A DNA stretch of 64,000 nucleotides from Parastagonospora avenae f. sp. tritici 18332-5 (lineage: Eukaryota > Ascomycota > Dothideomycetes > Pleosporales > Phaeosphaeriaceae): NCBI GenBank assembly GCA_022559985.1, contig JAFJTR010000073.1, positions 62,001 to 126,000 on the forward strand. The letters run 5' to 3'. Under the pieces are notes generated by a model that saw nothing but the letters and a program-made list of their open reading frames with translations, was not told the DNA's origin and did not search any database. Position numbers and translations under genes: made by a program. How positions within the stretch are numbered: position 1 is the stretch's first letter; every line of letters starts with the position of its first letter. Positions 43,744 to 54,540 of the stretch are shown in pieces.

Positions 43744-44595
43744 GTTCGGGGGGTGGAATGAAGATTCGAGGTGGTAAGAGAGGTTCGACTCTATTGTAGA
43801 GAGAAGTGGTGTCGCGTGGCCTCCGCAGAGGTCGCGGGCAGAAAATGTGTTTCTTTGGGTCGAGACGTGTTATATCATGGTTCGCAGGGAAATAGCGCTG
43901 TCCATCAGCAGTCACGGTGGAAACACTGCTTGTAGCCAAGAAGAGTCGTACGACAGAATGCAAGACCCTGAAGAAAGTAGAGCAACGGCAGGGCGACGTA
44001 ATCTGCCGATCAGTATATCATCTGGAACATCTTGAGAGTTGCGGCAATCTCCCATGTCGTTTCCCCAACGCTAAGACATCACGACCCCTGCTAGCGCGAT
44101 CCACCCATCTCCTTACCAGCTCTCGTGCATCAGACCGCCTTCGACACCGCCCTGCAGCCAGGACGTCCGTTGAGCGTTCCACAACGACAACATGTGAGGA
44201 GCACTTGTATGTCTCCTTCATCTCGAATTGCATAGGGTGGCAATCATCACGTCTCGCATTCTCCGTCATGTGATGGGAACTGTAGAGAAAATACCCCGCC
44301 ATCAACTCTGAGCCTACCGTCCCCGCTGACCAGTCAATTGAATTCCAAAATGCGCGTGACACGCCAGAATACTCCAATATACAAACGCTAGCATTGGAAG
44401 CAATCGACTGACAAGTTGGTTTCACGTGGATTCTGTTTGGGCACCCTCGAGGTTGGACGCCCGTGAAGCAACAGCGATACATTCTGCCGCCTGCACGATG
44501 AACCTCGGCCCCCACCGCGATATCTCCGAAGCTCCGTCTTGCATGTACAACTAATACACTACAGTTCACTTATTACCGTTCCAGCACACTCCGCC
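43744..44595. promoter_or_regulatory. divergent region between PLD1 and alpha/beta hydrolase
   Basis: 852 bases separate two divergent start codons, so both promoters lie here. A 183-codon minus-strand frame (44018-44569) has no protein-like composition and no recognisable domain. No factor-binding site is claimed. Confidence 0.4.
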
Positions 44596-45654
44596 ATGGC
44601 AGCTACGAACAACCCTCTCGAGGACACCTCCACCTCCACCTCCCCCTCTGTCTCCTCCCACACCTACACCATCGCAGGCATCCTCGTCACTGTCCATGGC
44701 CTCTCCGAACTGTCGCCATCCTGCACCTCGGTCGCCTGTCTATGGCTTCTACACCCACGTCTCCAGACCAAAGATACAATGGCACCAATAGCTGCACAGG
44801 TCGTCTCGGCATGGAACGCGCGCATACACAGTGGCAAAGCTGGCGAGCAACCCAAAGGCCTCATTGCCGTGGCATTCGACCAGCGAAATCACGGCAGCAG
44901 GCAAGTGGACAAAGTACACAATGAGGCTTGGAGACAGGGAAATCCAAGGCACGCCCAGGACATGTTCAGCTGCTACCATGGCACAGCAACAGACACCTCA
45001 CACCTCATGAACCACCTCGAGTCCTACATCTTTAACACCAGGACTAGCCCGACCATTACTCAACACCTTGCCCTCGGCATCTCGCTTGGTGGACATGCGA
45101 CATGGCACTGCCTGCTCTCCGACCCACGCATCACAGCTGGCGTTGTGGGTATCGGCTGTCCTGACTACACGCGCTTGATGGCTGATCGCGCGCGTCTGTC
45201 TAAGAGGGAGACATACACGAGTACTACACCACCAGGCGCGTCCTTTCTCGGATCCCCCGATTTCCCACAAGCTCTGCAAGATGCTATCGCCCAGTATGAT
45301 CCCGCGGGCTTGCTTCTTCCTGGTCACTTCAAGCCAACGGAGCCCGACTCGCCGCCATCGAAAGCGTCGTTAGATCGCTTTAAGATACTGACACGTGAGA
45401 GGCTGCATGGTAAGCGCATATTGAATCTGAGTGGTAAGGTGGATAAGCTGGTTCCATACGCGGCCGGGGAGCCGTTCCTGGAGGTCTTCAAGCAGATATT
45501 GGACGAGGACAAGAGTTTGGACACTGTATTTGAAGATGTTTTATTTGACGGTGTAGGACACGCCTTCCCCAAAGCCATGGCTGACAAAGCGACGGACTGG
45601 ATCTGCGATGTTCTAGCGCAAGATACCGGTGCGTCTATGCCGAGCAAGCTGTAG
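44596..45654 (+). CDS. alpha/beta-hydrolase fold protein
   Basis: Esterase/peptidase-fold protein of 352 aa in one exon. The start chosen is ATG 44596 (CCGCCATGG), not an in-frame ATG 19 codons earlier in a poorer context. The fold is supported by TVHGLSEL and FDQRNHGSR (early strands), the nucleophile elbow GISLGGHAT (Ser in G-x-S-x-G-G), GKVDKLVPY (candidate acid Asp) and DGVGHAFPKAM (candidate His), in the right order and spacing. No signal peptide or membrane segment is seen, so probably cytosolic. Substrate unknown; the family includes carboxylesterases and dienelactone-type hydrolases. The opening 20 residues are Thr/Ser-rich. It is convergent with the disordered protein downstream, whose stop is 116 bases away. 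Confidence 0.85.
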   Translation: MAATNNPLEDTSTSTSPSVSSHTYTIAGILVTVHGLSELSPSCTSVACLWLLHPRLQTKDTMAPIAAQVVSAWNARIHSGKAGEQPKGLIAVAFDQRNHGSRQVDKVHNEAWRQGNPRHAQDMFSCYHGTATDTSHLMNHLESYIFNTRTSPTITQHLALGISLGGHATWHCLLSDPRITAGVVGIGCPDYTRLMADRARLSKRETYTSTTPPGASFLGSPDFPQALQDAIAQYDPAGLLLPGHFKPTEPDSPPSKASLDRFKILTRERLHGKRILNLSGKVDKLVPYAAGEPFLEVFKQILDEDKSLDTVFEDVLFDGVGHAFPKAMADKATDWICDVLAQDTGASMPSKL

Positions 45655-45770
45655 ACGAATGCCCATTGACCGAGTTCCAGCGAAGGCGTAACTTTCGCGC
45701 ATGTACCTGACTTGCACAACGATTCCACAACTTTCCAATCACCAATCTCGTATCCTGTATCCTACATCCC

Positions 45771-47966
45771 TCAAATCCCTGAATCTTTACTCCTCAGCCT
45801 CTTCCCAATATTCGTGTCCTTTTCCATCCGCGCTGACTCCCTCTCCAGCTGCTGCGACTTGCGCCTCGTCAACGGCGTCTTGGTACTCTCCTCCGCCGCA
45901 GCATCTGCCTCCTTGCCCTTAGCTTTACCCTTGGCACCGCCTTTTGTTGCAGGCGTCGTCTTGTGCGGCGAGAAGCCAAATTTGTTCTTCACCGGGGCGG
46001 AGGGCGTGAGCGCATTTTTGAGCAGGCTATTGCGCTTAGCCTTAGGCTTCTCCTCGACGTCCGACATGTGCGCCGAAGACGCAGGCGAGCTGCGAGTGCG
46101 GCGCTTGTTCGCGTCGACCTTCACGTATTTGGGCGCGGAGAACAAATCATTATGTTCCTCTTCGCTCAGCTCAATTTCTTCTTGCGTGCGCTGCGCCTCG
46201 AGATTTGTCTTCTTCGGTTTCTTACCAGTCGCTGGAGCTGCGCGCTGTTTCTTCCTAACACTCGTGATCTCGACGTCGGACGAGCTCTCGCTGTAGCGCG
46301 TCTCGTTGGACTTGCGCGCTCGCTTGGGCTGCCCTTGGTGCAGGCCGAGATGCATGCCTGGCGTGAAAGTCGAGCCTAGGGCGGCGAGTTCGCGGTTTGA
46401 CACAGTATTGCGGGGCGCGCGCTCGTAGGCTTTCGTCTCGGAGGTGTCAGTGAGGCGCTCTTGTGTATTATACTCGTCGTCGTTCTGAATATCTTCACGG
46501 CTGTTGCGAGCGTCGACTGGGCTGGATTCAGGCGGTGTATCCTCTTCGAAGTAGATTTCCACTGAGGCTGGTCTGTCAGTGTCATGTTGCGTGATTCCAT
46601 CGGATGTCTCACCAAAGCGTTCTCTTGGGGACTCTTTGAGCGACTTGGCTGCTTTTGGACGCTTGGGCAATGTAGCGGGGCTGGCAGTTGATGAAGTCTT
46701 GAGGGACTTGCGAGACGTGGCCTTCGACTTTGAGGTACTGCTCTTCTTGCTTTCCTCGGCTAGGACTTGTTCTTTAAGAACTGGTGTAGCCTCTCGTTTG
46801 AGTATACCTTCCGCCATTGAGAGCAGTACGGGGCTATCGCTGGTGTCCGCCTGCTCATGCGCACTCTTGGTTGGTGGTGTCCGGGATGACTTTGGCGTAA
46901 TCTCAATCGAGGTCAAGATGGCCGTGCAAGCATCTAGCTGTTCATCTACAGGCTGCGGTTGCTGGTCAGAAGTCTTTGATGGCGTCGTTAGCGTGTCGTA
47001 GAACTCCTCATGTGCTGACTCATCGGACGCTGGTCGCGCTTGTGGTTTCTCTTCATGGACCTCTTCCGCTGCTCCATCTCCTGCAGGTAGCATCTCAGAT
47101 GCGCTGCTAGCAGATCCTTCCTGTACCGCTGCTTGCAATTGTGTATCCCACGGCTGGCTGTCGGTTACTTGTCCAACATCCTCGTGTACTGCACTCGGAG
47201 CCAATGGGTCCTGCGAATCAATCGATGGTGCGGTTTTGGTCGGCTCACTCTCCATCTCAACAACGAGGACGGAGCGAGTCGTTTCAGGCTCGATAATTGT
47301 GTCTGTACCCTCTCCTCCGTCGGGAGCGGCAATTTCGAGGCTGGCAGGGGTGGTTAAAATCGGATCTGGATTTGGCGCCTTCTGAGGACTAGTGATCCAC
47401 GGCGGTGAGGCAGGAAGCTCAGTCGAAGATGGTTGCGTTTCGAGCTTTTGCCTCTTCTCCGGTCTCTCGACTTCATGTTGCGATGAGGCTGCCAGTACAT
47501 CTTCCATGCGGACCGTCAACTGCGTTGCAGTCGCATCAGCATGCTCGAAGCGCTGTTCATTTTCGCTTGTGGCAGTGACCTCAATGGACAGCACTGGACT
47601 AGCTGCTGTGAGGTCCAATCCATCTTCAGGCGTCAACCAGTCGAAATCTTCGATAGTCTGAAGACCTTCCTCCCACATGTATTCCTCCAGCGCCTGAATA
47701 CTCTCCACTAGTCTACTCCTGTCAGCAAGTCGCTGTTCCCAGGGATAGTCAATCTGCGCCGCTTCCCAAGCCACCGGATCCTGGATGGGTCGAAAATCTG
47801 GGAAGAGGCTCAAATTTCCAAGCTTGCCGGGTGAAAGTGAAGACGAGGGCAAGGAATCGTCCAAAGGATCCTCCGGTTCGTAGAGTAGACTGAGCCTGTA
47901 TGGCGCCATAGGATCTTCAGTGGCATCGTAATTGGGGTCGTCCGGAGACAGGCTTGCCGAACTCAT
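45771..47966 (-). CDS. large disordered, probably nuclear protein of unknown function
   Basis: Single exon, 731 aa from ATG 47966 (MSSASLSPDDPNYDA); the frame is open 47 codons further upstream but those residues look like untranslated sequence. Residues 60-130 form the only ordered-looking part (WEQRLADRSRLVESIQALEE, YMWEEGLQTIEDFDWL). The rest is Ser/Thr/Glu/Lys/Pro-rich, with many SP/TP sites and a C-terminal third full of basic clusters (KRARKSNETR, KKQRAAPATGKKPKKT, RRKSQQLERESARMEK) that look like nuclear localisation signals. No known domain is recognised. The basic tail and phosphosite density would suit a chromatin or cell-cycle factor, but this is only a guess. Strong, unbroken coding bias over 2.2 kb supports a real gene. 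Confidence 0.78.
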   Translation of the reverse strand: MSSASLSPDDPNYDATEDPMAPYRLSLLYEPEDPLDDSLPSSSLSPGKLGNLSLFPDFRPIQDPVAWEAAQIDYPWEQRLADRSRLVESIQALEEYMWEEGLQTIEDFDWLTPEDGLDLTAASPVLSIEVTATSENEQRFEHADATATQLTVRMEDVLAASSQHEVERPEKRQKLETQPSSTELPASPPWITSPQKAPNPDPILTTPASLEIAAPDGGEGTDTIIEPETTRSVLVVEMESEPTKTAPSIDSQDPLAPSAVHEDVGQVTDSQPWDTQLQAAVQEGSASSASEMLPAGDGAAEEVHEEKPQARPASDESAHEEFYDTLTTPSKTSDQQPQPVDEQLDACTAILTSIEITPKSSRTPPTKSAHEQADTSDSPVLLSMAEGILKREATPVLKEQVLAEESKKSSTSKSKATSRKSLKTSSTASPATLPKRPKAAKSLKESPRERFGETSDGITQHDTDRPASVEIYFEEDTPPESSPVDARNSREDIQNDDEYNTQERLTDTSETKAYERAPRNTVSNRELAALGSTFTPGMHLGLHQGQPKRARKSNETRYSESSSDVEITSVRKKQRAAPATGKKPKKTNLEAQRTQEEIELSEEEHNDLFSAPKYVKVDANKRRTRSSPASSAHMSDVEEKPKAKRNSLLKNALTPSAPVKNKFGFSPHKTTPATKGGAKGKAKGKEADAAAEESTKTPLTRRKSQQLERESARMEKDTNIGKRLRSKDSGI

Positions 47967-48636
47967 CGTTTCGGTTGTTTGAATTGAGCTGCTCGATTTA
48001 CCAAATATCTTGGTTGAGACAACGCGGGTGGGAAGTGTAAATAGGAAATTTTGGTTGGCTTTGCGCAAACGAATTGACGCGACGGGTCCAACAACAACGG
48101 CAAACAAGCGACGTACACGTGATTTGGCCGGCTGGGTGAAAGAATGCTAGAGTCATTGCGATCCCGCGTCGGGTAAAAAGAGAGCGGACTGTCTCTGGTG
48201 AAAGCGCGCTCATACTGAGCAACGAACGTGACACTCGTTCGCTGAGTGAGGTAGGAGTATCAGTAGCGAACATACACACATGGGAGCCAACGCTCACGCG
48301 AAAAGCTTAATAGTACACTAGCATACCGCAACTGTACGTCTTCGAGTTCGATCCTTTGAGGGTATATGATACTACAGTCAGCACTGAGTGACACGGTTCA
48401 CTTGCGGACAAGAATATGGACGTAGAAATTGATAATACGAAGGAACAGAGAGAAATAAAGGATGTAATTTAAGATGCGTTAGAGGATTTATATCGGAATC
48501 GCATTGCTGATCGCATTCCCTGATTGGAAGTCAGTGTCTGCGTATAATGTTTTGGTCGAAGTTCGATTACCTGTGTCGACTGGCAAGGCAAGCACGCTGA
48601 TGAATTAGCAATAGCCCTATCGAGATCTAACGTCAC
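47967..48636. other. intergenic
   Basis: Upstream of the disordered protein and downstream of the miniprotein. No coding frame is supported. The region 48600-48640 includes a GTGAGT-to-CACAG stretch that could be an intron in the miniprotein's 3' region. Confidence 0.4.
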
Positions 48637-48919
48637 TCACCTCTTCCCAGCATCTGTCGCGCAGCAGCAGCATAGGAGTGAAGCTGGCCAGCAGAAGATC
48701 TGTCATGTGACTTTAGCGGTCTGTGCGCGGCTGAGTGCAAGGACAGGAGAAACATACGGCCATTCCAACTGTGACGACGAAACCTATTGTAGGGCCAATA
48801 ATCTTGCAGTGGCAGGGATTCTGGTTCCTGTGCTGGGTCAGAAGAAGTCGTGAAGTTATTGTAAGGTCTTCTTACGTTCCGCACTGGAAGCAGATCGGTA
48901 TGGGGACGCAGTCGCACAT
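48637..48919 (-). CDS. 58-aa cysteine-rich membrane miniprotein
   Basis: Three exons (48919-48876, 48827-48758, 48699-48637) with good donors (GTAAGA, GTATGT) and CACAG/GACAG acceptors join into 177 nt. The protein opens MCDCVPIPICFQCGTNQNPC, continues HCKIIGPTIGF, crosses the membrane once or twice (VVTVGMAIFCWPASLL) and ends in four consecutive cysteines plus a short basic tail (CCCCATDAGKR). Ten of the 58 residues are Cys; the N-terminal C-x2-C and C-x-C pairs suggest a zinc knuckle or disulphides, and the CCCC run at the bilayer edge suggests palmitoylation. I recall similar short uncharacterised proteins in other filamentous fungi, but cannot name a family. It is too short for routine ORF callers. 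The stop codon (TGA) overlaps a GTGAGT donor; splicing there would give AGG TAA and the same protein. Confidence 0.72.
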
Positions 48920-49267
48920 GGTGGACGAACGCGAAGTAAAGTTGTACTTCTGCAATTTGAGCAGCACTAAACTAGCAAGCGAGGTACAAAGAGAGGAAAT
49001 TGTGGACTTGCGCAGTGTGTAGAAAGGGAGAGAATTGGCCCTCCTTGAGGGTTGACAATTGTTCCGCCAAGCTACGTCATCCTTGTCGATAGGCGATCGG
49101 GCAGATTTGACACGCGTCTACCAAGCAACAACAAAATATTCCTTCACACCGACATGCAGTTGACTGGCGCATCCTGATCTGCCGGCGCCATAGCCCAGCC
49201 AATCCAGAGAATACGGTGACTGCGCCATTACCAGCGCTTTGCTAAGCCTCTTCACAACCGGGGCCCA
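48920..49267. other. intergenic
   Basis: 348 bases upstream of the miniprotein and downstream of the next minus-strand gene. Nothing coding seen. Confidence 0.4.
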
Positions 49268-49888
49268 TCACTTCTCTGCTTCCACGCGTATCAACTCCAA
49301 CTCTACAGTCCTCTTTCCTTCCTCAACCTTGCCTTTCAGCCCATTATCGTGACGATCGAAGCATAGTGCCCACAGTCCTTCCTCTTCTGTCTCGACAGCC
49401 ATGAAGCCCTCCCACCTTTCCCACAGGAATCTTATCTCTCCATCTGCGCACACTCGCGCTCCCCATGGTCCAGGTAGTCCTTTCTCCGCCTCTACGCGAA
49501 GACCGTGCCAGATTTGCAAAGACTCCGGGTCCAGATAGATCCAGTTCAGTTGGGGTGGATTGTCTGAAATGGTTGATACAAGACCTTCAAAGTTGCTGTC
49601 CGGATAAGGTAGGTAGTAGCCGGAGAAGGAGTGAATTGCCTCCCCAGAATAAGTTGATAGCTGGACATACAGCTTCCCATCTCGTAGCACGATGTGGTTG
49701 TTGACGAAGAGATCTTTTCTGTCCTTTGGCGAACTGACCGTCGGGCGACACCGCATATGACATCGCTCTGTCTTCCATTCGTTTTTTAGGCCGTCTTTTT
49801 TGGTGCTCTCAGCCTTGTCCTGGAGCGACAATACAGCTGTTGCCGTCATGGGAATGGTCCCCGCGAGTGCGATCAGGCCCAATACCAT
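49268..49888 (-). CDS. small single-pass or secreted protein of unknown function
   Basis: Single exon, 206 aa from ATG 49888. The N-terminus MVLGLIALAGTIPMTATAVL is a hydrophobic signal anchor or signal peptide. The remainder is soluble, Trp-rich and regular (LQIWHGLRVEAEKG, RFLWERWEGFMAVETEEEG, LWALCFDRHDNG), suggesting a compact beta-rich domain with a short charged helix at the end. Two cysteines (CHMRC) lie near residue 45. No family is recognised. The even codon structure and ordered pattern support a real protein. Probably lumenal or secreted; no retention signal is seen. Confidence 0.72.
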   Translation of the reverse strand: MVLGLIALAGTIPMTATAVLSLQDKAESTKKDGLKNEWKTERCHMRCRPTVSSPKDRKDLFVNNHIVLRDGKLYVQLSTYSGEAIHSFSGYYLPYPDSNFEGLVSTISDNPPQLNWIYLDPESLQIWHGLRVEAEKGLPGPWGARVCADGEIRFLWERWEGFMAVETEEEGLWALCFDRHDNGLKGKVEEGKRTVELELIRVEAEK

Positions 49889-50628
49889 GATGAGCTAAAG
49901 GTTTGGGAGAAATGTTTGGCTAAATGACAATTGAAACTTTATGGACTGCCACAGATGCATGTTCTTTTTCGCAACCGCTATCACGATTGCGGCTGAGAAC
50001 GCCCACCGGAGTTCGTACCGTCTTACACCCACTAAAGCCCGCCGCTAAGTGCATGATCGACGCGGTCCGAAAGTGCGTGAGTCGCCTCTGACGAAAGAGA
50101 TGCATTACTTCGCCTGGTAGCTCACATTAGCTTTCCACCCTATAATGCGACGTCAACAGCAGTACCCATTGAGAGAGTTGGCGACTGCATTAGGCGAAAG
50201 CCTACTACTACATTCGGACGACAGATTTACAGCTAAACTCTCTCTGTCAAGCAACAAACATTAGGACTCCACATGAGCCTCGAATGAGAAGTCGTACCAG
50301 AAGCTCTCAAAGCACCGTGCATGCACGACCTCTTCGCCGAGGTTGATAATCGATGATGAAGCTGTGCTAGCTGCAGCACGCATGGGTGGCTAGAGAGGCC
50401 GAGCATGACATCTGCAGCTCCCCCGAGCTCTTATAGCTTGAGTCTATGCTCCCGAGAGCTGTTGTGAAGTATCATATTCATCCAACTATCCTTCTCCTCA
50501 CCACGCAAGAACAGCTGGCTTCGCTGACAACTCCATCGAAGCGCAAAAAGTCTAAAGGCAAGCGCCAACATCCAGACAATCCACCCTCTCCACCGAAAAC
50601 TCCAGACCAAACCCAGAGCAAGCCAAAC
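49889..50628. other. intergenic with possible 5' leader
   Basis: 740 bases between divergent genes. The last 180 bases are open in frame with the downstream small gene but read as basic low-complexity sequence (KRKKSKGKRQHPDNPPSPP), and are treated as leader rather than coding. Confidence 0.35.
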
Positions 50629-50961
50629 ATGTCGACCACAGGGAGCGAGTACGTTTGAACTCTGCTGTCATGGACCCTCGCTAATACACCTCATAGCGCA
50701 CCAAGCACCACCAACCCCAGCGGCGGCCGTAAGGGTGCAGCCGATACCAGCGACCCTGCCAAAGCAGTCACTGGCCTTGCCAACCCTACAGCAGCCACCA
50801 CGAGTCCTGCCGGTGAGAAAGATAACAATGCAGGCTTCGGTTTGGAACATTTCGACAAAGACGTGAAGGGAAGTTTGAAGGTTCACATCAAGCTGGATCT
50901 CGACGTCGACATACACATCACAGCTCGAATTCGTGGCGACATCGCTATCGGTCTGTTGTAA
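50629..50961 (+). CDS. 94-aa protein with beta-strand-like C-terminus, unknown function
   Basis: Two exons (50629-50648 and 50697-50961) around a 48-nt intron with GTACGT donor and CTCATAG acceptor; 285 nt, 94 aa. The start MSTTGSDAPSTTNPSG opens a Gly/Ala/Thr-rich disordered half. The second half is strikingly regular: DVKGSLKVHIKLDLDVDIHI runs on to TARIRGDIAIGLL, an alternating pattern typical of beta strands, or of an amphipathic membrane-binding hairpin. An in-frame ATG at 50446 would add 61 residues; I prefer the shorter form because the ATG at 50629 follows a non-coding-like leader. No name or pathway can be given. Confidence 0.6.
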
Positions 50962-52390
50962 CATTCTCATTGAGTAGGTGGAAGTTCTGAGACAATATCA
51001 GGCCTTATGTAACGAACAACAACCCTCGAAGCAGTGCACGCGCATGCACGGAGTGTAGGAGGCGATATATACGGTCAGTCGCAAGTCTAATGTAGAGAAC
51101 CACCCCGTCAGCCTAGCGATATCCGGCATCTTCTCTCTTTGAACTCATGCAGGCGTGCGTTCAACCCCTTAAAGCAGTCCTCGTATTTACCTCCAGTGTG
51201 TTTGATCTCTCATGGTCATCTCAGGATACCACTCAAGAGACTCGTGTTCGCAGGTAGAGAAAGTACAAGAGATGCCACAAAGCTTCTCGAGCTGGTGACC
51301 CTCCCGTGATGTCACTTCCATCCACGTGTGTTTGTTTTCCACGACTGCCACGGCAGGTGCTCACCACAACACATTTCCGAAAACATCGCGAAATAAACTT
51401 CTTCGTTCCAAAATCTTGGAGCAGGTTGCGAGCGCTCTCAGTGGTACCACGAAAATCTACTAAGTATTTACATTACAGGAATTGCGATTACAGGTCTTAG
51501 GCTTCGAATCTCATGCTCGACGCTTCTACTTGGCTAAACACACCAAACGTTGACACAGATAGGCGAGGCGGCTGAGATCGTCGGCCGGCGCTTTCTGAGA
51601 CTGTCGGATTTGATCACGCTTCCGAGCCGGGTATCCGAAGGTAAGGTTCAACTATGTATGTACGATGCATCCTCGAACATCCCACGGCCTCGTTCCTGGT
51701 CCATGAGACCATAAGGATCCATGCCGTACGAATGAACGAGTTTTGCCATGCAGCGACTCCTTCCAGTCGGCTCAGCCTGAATGGGCGATGGCGTAGGAGA
51801 CCTGGGATACAATGCAGTCAGATCTTTAAGACTTACTTCTCAAAGCCATAAACTACTTCATCAGCATAGCATCACGGGTGAATGGTCAACAAAGCAAAGA
51901 CGGAACGCTTGTGTTTACATCACTCGTCACGAGCCGTTGAACTACTTCCTTTCTAGGTAAGTCCGAACGTTCCTCCCTCCCCAGTTCACCCGAGGTCGCT
52001 GCACTTGCTTTACGCGAACATAACTTTATGCATCCATCACTGCAGCCATCAAAGATCGGGTAAAGAATCGGCAATTGAGCCCTTGGCAATTCAACTCAAC
52101 TGCGAGTAAGATAGCGAGACGTCATGCTGATCTCCCCACAAAGACGGCAACCTGCTGATCCTTACCGCTTTACCCCGCAGAGGTGCCGCTTCCAACCCCA
52201 GATGAACATGGAGAACCCACAACCAAGGTCACGGTTACACGATGTCCTAGCTGACAGGCGACCGGCCTTCGCCACGAGGCTCGGTCTCGTAAAAAGCCGA
52301 GATGGATAAAGAGGATGATGTAGCCGGCGCATTTTTTTTAGATTCGCAGCTCCAGACGCTTCAACGACTGCATCCTGCGACGACTCCAAA
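50962..52390. other. intergenic, no supported gene
   Basis: 1.43 kb with only short frames (up to about 75 codons) and no convincing splice joins. It precedes an MFS permease and must hold its promoter. A T-run (TTTTTTTT) lies at about 52331-52339. Confidence 0.45.
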
Positions 52391-54189
52391 ATGGCCTCCC
52401 TCTCAGCTGATGTGAAGCGGGACGAAACCTATGACAACCGAGTCGAAGATGTTGCAGAGAAGACCTCACATTCTTCTGGGGAGATTGACACGCAGATTGA
52501 CACGCAAGATGTCGAGCTCGACGAATCAGAGTCAGCACGCGTCCTTAGGAAGGTGGACATGAGGCTAGTACCTATCTTGTCATTGCTCTACTTGGTTGCT
52601 TTTATCGATCGCAGCAATAGTGAGTTTACCTGATTTTTCTAAATCTCCATGTGTTGGCCGACACCGAGCGAACAGGATGAAAGAGAGGGTAGCTCAATCA
52701 AAAGCTTGAAGCTACACAGCATTGATGGGCTTTGACGACAATGCCCTGTCTTTTTCCTCGTGGCTACTATCTAGCAAACTGCAGTTTGGGCACTTGGCTA
52801 ATTTTGTGAAGTTGGCAATGCAAAAATCGCAGGCATGACGACGGACTTGAACATGCCCTCCAACACGCTGCAATACAACACAGCTGTGACGATCTTCTTC
52901 ATCCCATACACACTACTAGAAGTTCCAAGCAACATTATCCTGAAGAAGATGAAGCCTTCGCACTGGATGGCCATCTTGATGTTCAGCTGGGGAACAGTGA
53001 TGACCTTGATGGGTATTGTCAGCAGCTATGGTGGGCTACTTGCTGGACGATTCTTTCTTGGTGTAACTGAGGTAAGTCGGGTTGCGCAATCGGGTCGTGG
53101 TACGACACTGACGAAAGTATTCAGGCGGGCTTCTTCCCTGCAGCGACCTTTCTACTCACCATCTGGTACCGTCGATTCGAGTTGCAACGCCGCATGGCGG
53201 TCTTCTATGTCGCAGCATCTCTAGCCGGTGCCTTTTCGGGTCTTTTGGCATACGGAATCCAGCAGCTTGACGGACGCTCAGGATTGGGGGGATGGCAATG
53301 GATCTTCATCATCGAGGGGCTCATTCCTGTTGCACTCAGTCTGTTCATCTGGAAGATTCTCCCCGACAGCCCAGAGACTGCGGCATTCTTGACGCAACCA
53401 GAGCGCGACTTGCTTGTTCGAAGACTCGCAAACGATACTTCGTCGGGCGCCGGACGTACGACAAACAATGACAAGATTGGTTCCAAACACATCGTTGCTG
53501 GATTGACCGACTGGAAGATCTGGGCGGCGACTGTCATCTTCTGGGGCAACACAGTCGGCGTTTACGGATTTACTGCCACGGTACCCACGGTCATCAATGG
53601 TCTCGGCTACTCGAGTGCCAACGCACAACTGCTCACGATTCCAATCTACGTCTTCGCGGCCATCGTTACGCTCATCTGGGCGTGGGGCTCTGATTTGAGC
53701 CAAATCCGATCTCCCTGGATCATTGCCGGCTACGCGATTGCTATCTGCGGCTTCATCGCTCAGTTGGCAATTCCTCATCCTCGCTACCCGGGTCTCACGT
53801 ATGGCATGCTCTTCCCCGTGGCCGCAGGTCTTTACTGCCCGTTCACATGTCTTGTATCCTGGATTGGCAACTCGCTGGCCCCCAGTTCGAAGCGCGCAAT
53901 CGGGATGGCATTGTTGATCTCGGTCGGTAACATGGGAGGCATCATGGGTTCGAACATTTACCTATCACGAGAGGCACCGAAGTACACCACTGGATTTGCG
54001 GCTAGTTTGGCCATGTGTTGTGCTGCTATCTTGATGACACTAGTCCTGCGATGGGCGTATGCGCGCGAGAATAAGAAGAAGGATGACATGCTTGCGGAGC
54101 TCGGCGAGGAGGCTATTCGTGCCAAGTATAGCGAGGACGAGCTGATGCACATGGGCGATAAGTCTCCGTTCTTTAGGTACACCCTGTAG
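52391..54189 (+). CDS. MFS permease, anion:cation symporter type (allantoate-permease-like)
   Basis: Plasma-membrane carrier for organic anions or vitamins (ACS branch of MFS: Dal5, Tna1, Seo1 relatives). Three exons, 52391-52619, 52812-53071 and 53125-54189, give 517 aa. The family pattern is LRKVDMRLVPILSLLYLVAF, DRSNIGNAKIAGM split by intron 1, PYTLLEVPSN, GRFFLGVTEAGFFPAATF split by intron 2, LPDSPETAAFL and SIGNSL-like LVSWIGNSLAPSSKRA. The acidic C-terminus ends YSEDELMHMGDKSPFFRYTL. An acidic soluble N-terminus of about 55 residues precedes TM1. Intron 1 is unusually long (192 nt). The substrate cannot be read from sequence. A second permease of the same branch lies 2.8 kb downstream on the other strand. 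Confidence 0.92.
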
Positions 54190-54540
54190 ATAGTTTGCTA
54201 CTTTCTGATGTATTTACAATCCCATGATGGAATTTTCAACACATCATCCGGGAGAATACGTGCTTGTGATAGCTCACCAAGCGGATCCCTACAGCACTTG
54301 AGTTGCATCTGGTACACCAATCCAGTCGAACTATGGTAGGCACAGCACGATTGTTCAAGTATAAACAACATTGAAGAGCGATTTACAATAGTGTTGCTCG
54401 TCACCACACAATTCCCCAAAATTAAGTATCATCTGCCAGTACCCAATATGCTGACGGCCAAGACATCGCGCACTCGGTGCAGGCTCATCAGCTAATCCTG
54501 GGCCTCCGCCATTCTAACCTTGGTATACGTAACATCTCAG
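54190..54540. other. intergenic upstream of an orphan exon
   Basis: 350 bases without a supported exon. It ends with a splice-acceptor-like stretch (TTCTAAC branch-like, then CATCTCAG at 54533-54540). Confidence 0.35.

Noticed and set aside
44018..44569. 183-codon minus-strand frame between PLD1 and the hydrolase
   Set aside because: Lies in a divergent promoter region, composition is Cys/Arg-heavy without ordered pattern, and no homology is recognised.
48330..48365. tRNA B-box-like GAGTTCGATCC
   Set aside because: No matching acceptor stem, A-box or T-stem pairing around it.
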